Source: Verrucomicrobiota bacterium (GTDB lineage: Bacteria; Verrucomicrobiota; Verrucomicrobiia; Limisphaerales; J093). Taken from it: a stretch of 20,078 nt of DNA. Shown piece after piece: positions 15,558 through 20,078 of the stretch. Below the pieces are notes generated by a model that was not told the DNA's origin, did no database searches, and was given only the letters and a program-made list of their open reading frames with translations. The translations under genes were made by a program, and so were the position numbers. The stretch is taken from positions 1 through 20,078 of the forward strand of contig JARYMD010000027.1 in assembly GCA_029907285.1 (NCBI GenBank). The letters are read 5' to 3'. The stretch's first letter is position 1. Each line of letters begins with the position of its first letter.

Positions 15558-15587
15558 TTGACGCGGTTCCATCCTGCCCAGTATTGT
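15558..15587 (+). promoter_or_regulatory. Possible promoter of the TetR-type gene
   Basis: TTGACG (15558-15563) and TATTGT (15582-15587) are 18 nt apart. If real, the -10 box overlaps the GTG start at 15586, and translation would have to begin further in, for example at the ATG at 15646. Confidence 0.3.
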
Positions 15588-16230
15588 GTCTTCCGTTGTG
15601 AACAATGCGTCGGTCAAGCGGCTCTCGGGAACAAAAGCAGGCAGGATGCGGTCCGAGCTCGTTGCAAGCGCTTTCGCTTTGTTCTCTCAAAAGGGTTTTG
15701 ACGGCGTGAATCTTGACGAGATCTCCGCTCATGCAGGTGTGACCAAGGGAAGCCTATACTGGCATTTCAACTCGAAACGGGACCTGATACACGCCGCATG
15801 CGCCTACTACTACCGGACCTACCAGCGAAAGATCAACGAGGCCTTGTCGGATGTGACGGACCCGTGGGAGCGGCTGGACAGAACACTCCGGGTCGCAGTG
15901 CGGACATGTCTCATGGACGAGCAAAACCGCGTCTTTACAATGGAAATCTTCACTTCTTCCGTCCATGACGAAGCTCTGCGGCGCGGCTGGCAGCAGTTCT
16001 ACGACAGCGTGCGGGAGTTTTACATCGGCCTTGTGAAAACTGCAGCGTCAGCCGGGAGAATTCATGTGAGCGATCCGGAGCAAGCAGTCAATCTGATGCT
16101 GGCTGCGATGGAAGGAGTCAAACTGCGAGCGCTGTTCGAGCCCGAAATCTGTTCTGCCCACGAGGAAGCCAGAATTGTTGCGGGGCTGTGGGAGATTCTG
16201 GGCCACAGGCCTGAGGCAGTGCACGCGTAA
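15586..16230 (+). CDS. TetR/AcrR family transcriptional regulator
   Basis: 214 residues from the GTG at 15586; an ATG at 15646 would give 194 and would begin just at the first DNA-binding helix. The N-terminal domain is a clear TetR helix-turn-helix: LVASAFALFSQKGFDGVNL, then DEISAHAGVTKGSLYWHF, then SKRDL (about 25-66). The C-terminal ligand-binding domain (about 75-205) is helical, with TMEIFTSSVHDEALRRG and LMLAAMEGVKLRALFEP. Family members are dimeric repressors released by small ligands and often control efflux or catabolic genes next door. The neighbours on the same strand are a prepilin-type gene 79 nt downstream and the large secreted protein, so one of these could be its target, but no operator-like palindrome was identified. 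Family firm, target unknown. Confidence 0.9.
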   Translation: MSSVVNNASVKRLSGTKAGRMRSELVASAFALFSQKGFDGVNLDEISAHAGVTKGSLYWHFNSKRDLIHAACAYYYRTYQRKINEALSDVTDPWERLDRTLRVAVRTCLMDEQNRVFTMEIFTSSVHDEALRRGWQQFYDSVREFYIGLVKTAASAGRIHVSDPEQAVNLMLAAMEGVKLRALFEPEICSAHEEARIVAGLWEILGHRPEAVHA

Positions 16231-16309
16231 CTGGAATTGTGAGGCTGTGAGCTGGGATTGTGACCGGGACCGTACCAACCAGTATGGCAAAGAGCGAACC
16301 GGACTCTGT

Positions 16310-17092
16310 ATGAATAACATTCTTTCGGTTTCGAAACCGGGCCGGACGATGCGCAGGATTCGGAAGGCCGGCGGCCCCGGGTTTACATTGATCGAACTGT
16401 TGGTGGTCATAGCCATCATAGCGATCCTGGCCGGAATGCTGCTTCCGGCGCTTGCCAATGCAAAATCGAAAGCCAACCGGGCTTTTTGTCTGAACAATAA
16501 CAAGCAAATGGGGATGGCATCCGCACTTTATGGCAACGACTATGACGATTACATTCCGCGCATGCTCAACTGGGGGAAAGCATGGGGCGAAAGCTACAAG
16601 ATCGGCGACAAATGGATGCCCGAAATGTTTCAGCCGTATCTCGGCACAAACACGGTCAAACCCAGGACTTCGGACCGTAAACAGCATCGGCCATTCCCGG
16701 GGTTGTATGCGTGTCCTTCGGGCCTTAAGGCCAAAATCGTAATCAAAGGGTCCAACGACGATTATTTCGACAAGGATTTCTTTTTCGACAATGACGGTGT
16801 TAGCTACGTGTGGTCTCACATGTACTACGATCCGCGGAAGCAGGCCTACGGCGAAAAACCGATCAGCGGGCGCAAAGCAACCGACGTTAAGAATCCAAGC
16901 AAGGCGGTGTTGATTTGGGAGATTCCGTATCACCGCGCGCAGAACATGCCGCACGAGAAAGGCATGAATGTTGTAATGGCCGACAACAGTGCCAGACGCT
17001 TTCCAGGCAACCCAAAGGAAACAGATTGGTGGCTCAATCACAGTTATGAAGGCTGGGACTCCGACGAGCCGCCGCCTGACAAATCGTTGTGA
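16310..17092 (+). CDS. Prepilin-type protein with H-x9-D motif
   Basis: 260 residues from the ATG at 16310. The frame stays open upstream into the regulator gene, but this start leaves a normal prepilin leader; an internal ATG (residue 14) is an alternative. The type III signal is GGPG|FTLIELLVVIAII, with cleavage by prepilin peptidase predicted between G24 and F25 and the conserved glutamate at +5 (E29). The hydrophobic helix (about 25-47) is followed by a globular domain. Near the C-terminus, H215 is followed after nine residues by D225-N226. This matches the prepilin-associated H-x9-DG motif of planctomycete, verrucomicrobial and lentisphaeral proteins, except that Gly is replaced by Asn. 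Such proteins occur in many copies per genome, and their role, pseudopilin or surface protein, is poorly known. The next gene begins 29 nt later and is probably co-transcribed. Confidence 0.9.
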   Translation: MNNILSVSKPGRTMRRIRKAGGPGFTLIELLVVIAIIAILAGMLLPALANAKSKANRAFCLNNNKQMGMASALYGNDYDDYIPRMLNWGKAWGESYKIGDKWMPEMFQPYLGTNTVKPRTSDRKQHRPFPGLYACPSGLKAKIVIKGSNDDYFDKDFFFDNDGVSYVWSHMYYDPRKQAYGEKPISGRKATDVKNPSKAVLIWEIPYHRAQNMPHEKGMNVVMADNSARRFPGNPKETDWWLNHSYEGWDSDEPPPDKSL

Positions 17093-17121
17093 ACCTCTCC
17101 CAAAACAGGAAAGATGAAATT

Positions 17122-19506
17122 ATGAAAAACCAACAGATCAAAGTTGCGCGCGGCAGTTGCGCGCGTCGGATGGTTCGGGCTGCAGCGGCCTTCGTCGCGG
17201 TTGCTGCAATGAGCTGCATGGCATTGTGCCAGGACGTGGTAATTGCCTACGTCGTGCCGGAGGGAACCGTTGGCAACCAGGACTTCGGCGGGGTTCTGGG
17301 CATGGACTTTGACGTCAACAACCCGATCATCATCACCAAGCTCGGTGTTTTCGACGACGGGTCCAATGGATTGAACCTCCCAATCACCGCCAGACTTTGG
17401 GACCGGGCTACTCAAACCGAGCTTGTTTCGCTGGATTTCACACCCGAAGACCAGGGCGAATTGATCGGTGGCAGCAGGTTCAAGCCGCTTCCGACGCCAC
17501 TGGAGCTTGGGATCGGGTTTCAAGGCACGATCACTGCCGAAGGGTATGGCGCGAGCGAGCGGCTCAGAAACCGGCTGGCCAATCCGGCGAACATCGTCTG
17601 GACCACACAGGACGGCAACGGCTCGATAGCGTTTGTCGGGTCGAGCCGATGGGGACTGACGCCCGGGGCATTCCCGGACACAGTGGACCAAGGACCCGCC
17701 GCACGCTATGCCGCGGGCACGTTCGAGTTCAAAACCACTCCTCCGCTGCTGCCGGGCAAACCGACGCTCTCGCTCAAACCTGGCAACCAACAAGTAGTGT
17801 TGACCTGGCCGCCTGTCACTGCACCGCTGCCCGCTGCCAGTTATCGCGTGTTCCGGGCGATGGACCCAGGCGGGCCGTTCGCCCAAATCGCCGAGACAGA
17901 CGCAGCTTCGTACGTGGACACAAACCTGGCAAACGGTGTCCAGGTCTGGTACTTTGTGCGCGCTGTTTCCGCCACAGGCAAGGCCGGTCCGGACTCGGAC
18001 GTGAAATGGGCTGTGCCTTACGTCCTGCCCGAGAAGCACGCGATCGCCTACTTCACACCAATGGCAAGCGGCAACCAGGCTTTCGGCGGGTCCCTTGGAT
18101 TGGACTTCGATCTGGACAACCCGATCATAGTCAAGCAACTCGGTGTGTTTGACGATGGCGCCGACGGGCTCAAGCTTTACATCACCGCCCGCATATTTGA
18201 CCGGGAAACTCAGACAATTCTCGCCGAGGTGTATTTTGCTCCCGGCGAGGGAGAGCTGATCGACGGCATGCGTTTCAAACCGCTTGACCAGCCCTTGAGG
18301 CTCGAGGCGGGGTTCAAGGGCGTGATACAAGCCGACGGCTACGGCCCCGAAGAAAGGCTCCTGAATTCCAACGGGAATACCAATCTCATCATCTGGACCT
18401 TGAATGACGGCAATGGATCAATCCGGTTCGTCGGCTCCAGCAGATACGGAATCAACCCCGGCACATTCCCAGATGTGATTGACGCAGGCCCGGCCGCCCG
18501 ATTCGCCGCTGGCACTTTCGAATACGAAATCCTGCCGCCCGAACGTCCGGGCACTCCGAGCTTGAGTGTTCTGCAGCCTTACGAAGACGCGGCGGTCACG
18601 CTTTCCTGGACGGCAGTGACGAAGCCTTTGCCAGCTGCAAAATACCGTGTATTTCGTGCGAGCGATCCCGCCGGGCCTTATACGCTCGTCGCCGAGACTA
18701 CCGAAACGGGTTACAGGGACAGCGCCGTCCAAAATGGAACCGAGTGGTTCTATACTGTTCGCGCCGTGGCCGCAGGCAGCGAGGAAGGGTTTGACTCGAA
18801 CGTTGTCAGTTCGACACCAAATCCGCGCCTGCCCGGCGTGGCCTATGTTGTGTCACCTTGGATCGCTGCCGCCGGCACTTACGGCGGATCGCTGGGCATG
18901 GACTTCGACGTTGCACGCCCGGTGCGAGTCACCGAGCTCGGGGTGTACGATGATCAGGCTGACGGCCTGTTCTTGACTTTGACAGCCGCGCTCTACAACC
19001 GCGAGACAGGTGAACTGCTCGCTTCCATCGTGTTTACGGCGGACGACCCCGGCACGCTGCGTGACAGCAGCCGCTTCAAGCCACTGGCACAACCCATCGA
19101 TCTCCCCGCCGGGTTCAAAGGTGTAATCGCCGCTTGGGGTTATGGCGCCGAAGAGCGCTACTTCAGCAACGCACAGGACCTGCCAGATTTGAAGATGTTC
19201 AGCGGTGGGTCGCTGCTCTTTGTCGGGTCTGGCCGATATGGAATCGCCGGACAATTCCCGGAAACGCCCGACGCCGGCCCGCCCAACCGGTACGCCGCCG
19301 GCACTTTCTACTTCGAGCCTCTGCCGGAAGAGAGCAGCATTGCAGCATCAATCTCGGGTGCGAAGATCAAATTGACTTGGACCGGGAACGGCAAATTGGA
19401 GTCAGCCCCCGAAATCACCGGGCCGTGGACCGAAGTGGCTGGCGCGACATCGGGTGTCGAACTCGGGATCGACGGCCCGCGTCGGTTCTTCCGGGTGCGG
19501 CAATGA
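17122..19506 (+). CDS. Secreted modular protein: three novel-looking modules, two FN3-like domains, C-terminal GPW/FFRVR segment
   Basis: 794 residues from the ATG at 17122, chosen over the one at 17089 because AGGAAAG lies about 10 nt upstream and a signal peptide follows (basic 10-19, hydrophobic 20-35, cleavage near residue 37). The layout is module 1 (about 39-203), fibronectin type III-like domain (209-303), module 2 (306-469), fibronectin-like domain (474-571), module 3 (572-732) and a C-terminal segment (742-794). Each module repeats FGGxLGMDFD, LGVFDDGxxGL, RFKPLxxPLxL, GYGxxER, FVGSxRxG and ARxAAGTFEF, and is predicted beta-rich. The fibronectin-like domains carry YRVFRAxDPxGPF/Y and WYFVRAV. 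The C-terminus (LTWTGNGKLESAP, GPWTEV, FFRVR) is typical of Verrucomicrobia secreted proteins. No catalytic motif is visible; adhesion or carbohydrate binding is possible but inferred. Probably in one operon with the prepilin-type gene. Confidence 0.85.
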   Translation: MKNQQIKVARGSCARRMVRAAAAFVAVAAMSCMALCQDVVIAYVVPEGTVGNQDFGGVLGMDFDVNNPIIITKLGVFDDGSNGLNLPITARLWDRATQTELVSLDFTPEDQGELIGGSRFKPLPTPLELGIGFQGTITAEGYGASERLRNRLANPANIVWTTQDGNGSIAFVGSSRWGLTPGAFPDTVDQGPAARYAAGTFEFKTTPPLLPGKPTLSLKPGNQQVVLTWPPVTAPLPAASYRVFRAMDPGGPFAQIAETDAASYVDTNLANGVQVWYFVRAVSATGKAGPDSDVKWAVPYVLPEKHAIAYFTPMASGNQAFGGSLGLDFDLDNPIIVKQLGVFDDGADGLKLYITARIFDRETQTILAEVYFAPGEGELIDGMRFKPLDQPLRLEAGFKGVIQADGYGPEERLLNSNGNTNLIIWTLNDGNGSIRFVGSSRYGINPGTFPDVIDAGPAARFAAGTFEYEILPPERPGTPSLSVLQPYEDAAVTLSWTAVTKPLPAAKYRVFRASDPAGPYTLVAETTETGYRDSAVQNGTEWFYTVRAVAAGSEEGFDSNVVSSTPNPRLPGVAYVVSPWIAAAGTYGGSLGMDFDVARPVRVTELGVYDDQADGLFLTLTAALYNRETGELLASIVFTADDPGTLRDSSRFKPLAQPIDLPAGFKGVIAAWGYGAEERYFSNAQDLPDLKMFSGGSLLFVGSGRYGIAGQFPETPDAGPPNRYAAGTFYFEPLPEESSIAASISGAKIKLTWTGNGKLESAPEITGPWTEVAGATSGVELGIDGPRRFFRVRQ

Positions 19507-19569
19507 CTCGCTTCGTGAAAAGGTCCGACAGTACATCCTGTTGGAAATTTCTGCGCATGTAGAATGTGA

Positions 19570-19603
19570 GGGCTGTTTGACGAGCAGACCGTTGATACAG
19601 CCC
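19570..19603. terminator. Weak hairpin after the modular protein gene
   Basis: GGGCTGT (19570-19576) and ACAGCCC (19597-19603) are perfect 7-bp arms across a 20-nt loop, 63 nt after the stop. No T tract follows, so a terminator role is uncertain. Confidence 0.3.
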
Positions 19604-19676
19604 CTGACAGAGTGCGAAGCTTGCCAGTGACGCGTTATACGCAGTGCTTGCAACGCACAACAAACTGAACAGAGAA

Positions 19677-20078
19677 ATGAAAATTGGTTTTCACACAGAC
19701 GCTTTCAACTCCGCGTATTGGTCTTTCGAAAAGTGCCTCGAGTGGGCCAGGCGCAATGATGTGCATTACATAGAATGCGGTTTGATCGACGGCGTGAGCT
19801 GGATTCACGGGCTCGGTTACCAGCCGCACGTCGCGCTCTATGAAGACCCGGTGTTGTTGCGCCGCAAAATGGATCGGTACGACGTCCAATTCTCGCAGGT
19901 TGACGCCGCCTATCCGTTGTCTCAGGAAGATGGTCCCCTGCGGGGCGTGCCTTACGTGATGAAGGCCATCGCGTGGGCTGCCCTTGCCGGGTGCCCGTGT
20001 GTGGACACCACCGACGGGCTGCACGCGCCCGAAGGTTTGCAGGATCACCAAGCGCTCGATCTCATGAAACGCAGTTAC
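19677..20078 (+). CDS. Sugar phosphate isomerase/epimerase-like TIM barrel (3' end outside window)
   Basis: 134 residues are visible before the window ends. The ATG at 19677 is preceded by AGAG and starts MKIGFHTDAFNSAYWSFEKCL, a usual first strand and helix of xylose-isomerase-like (AP endonuclease 2 superfamily) proteins. Further landmarks are IECGLIDGVSWIHG (second strand), VQFSQVDAAYPLS (third strand, position of the usual substrate-binding residues) and AIAWAALAGCPCVDTTDG (fourth strand). Metal-binding glutamates and histidines normally come later and are not visible. Members isomerise or epimerise sugars, inositol derivatives or hydroxypyruvate, usually in the cytoplasm. Its presence near two Gfo/Idh/MocA oxidoreductases is typical of sugar and polyol pathways, but they are not in one operon. 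An antisense open frame of 138 residues over it is a shadow. Confidence 0.8.
   Translation, partial: MKIGFHTDAFNSAYWSFEKCLEWARRNDVHYIECGLIDGVSWIHGLGYQPHVALYEDPVLLRRKMDRYDVQFSQVDAAYPLSQEDGPLRGVPYVMKAIAWAALAGCPCVDTTDGLHAPEGLQDHQALDLMKRSY

Larger units (their letters stand above)
14972..15585. other. Repeat-rich intergenic gap
   Basis: About 600 nt without a convincing gene, holding copies of families A and C and a GTTGAACGTTG repeat (annotated separately). From 15352 to 15557 I see no repeat match or gene; this part precedes the TetR-type regulator and may contain its control region. Confidence 0.6.

Noticed and set aside
17044..18330. 428-residue minus-strand open frame
   Set aside because: Shadow of the modular protein gene, produced by its high GC content and internal repeats.

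Overview
The window reads as a chromosomal segment of a Verrucomicrobiota bacterium, probably from the Pedosphaera/Limisphaera group. That placement is inferred, from four things seen together: a GreA with a very long N-terminal extension (known in the PVC superphylum, e.g. Chlamydia), a prepilin-type protein with an H-x9-D motif, two Tat-exported Gfo/Idh/MocA oxidoreductases, and a secreted repeat protein ending in a GPW...FFRVR segment typical of Verrucomicrobia. No phage, plasmid, CRISPR or transposase gene is visible.

Layout. 1-1371: 3' part of a short SecA-like ATPase, cut by the window edge. 1615-2862: secreted TIM-barrel protein resembling a glycoside hydrolase. 2996-4791 (minus): an FmdB-type zinc ribbon followed by a secreted protein resembling a peptidase without its HExxH motif. 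4985-5584: lipoprotein MsrB. 5585-6997: a 1.4 kb non-coding island full of palindromes and repeats. 6998-7087 (minus): tRNA-Ser(CGA). 7311-10768 (minus): extended GreA followed by a Tat-exported Gfo/Idh/MocA oxidoreductase. 10815-12116: RsmB, convergent with an LptF/LptG-type permease (12161-13282, minus). 13523-14971: a second Tat-exported Gfo/Idh/MocA protein. 14972-15585: a second repeat-rich gap. 15586-19506: a TetR regulator, a prepilin-type protein and a 794-residue secreted modular protein. 19677-end: 5' part of a sugar phosphate isomerase/epimerase-like TIM barrel.

The genes mix housekeeping functions (translocation, rRNA methylation, transcript cleavage, LPS export, tRNA) with envelope and carbohydrate functions (oxidoreductases, glycosidase-like protein, isomerase, prepilin, modular surface protein). 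This fits a saccharolytic, Gram-negative lifestyle.

The strongest unexplained signal is in the gaps. At least three families of dispersed, hairpin-forming repeats (called A, B and C here) recur between genes. Family A has five copies, and three full-length ones keep a central hairpin through paired base changes. Family B has two 61-bp copies (57/61 identical) in opposite orientations, each accompanied by the palindrome AAAGTGCCTGGCACTTT. Family C has two ~92-bp copies, also in opposite orientations. They look like REP/BIME-type elements, with no mobilising gene in the window. The second candidate for novelty is the triplicated ~165-residue module of the secreted protein, encoded 29 nt downstream of the prepilin-type gene.
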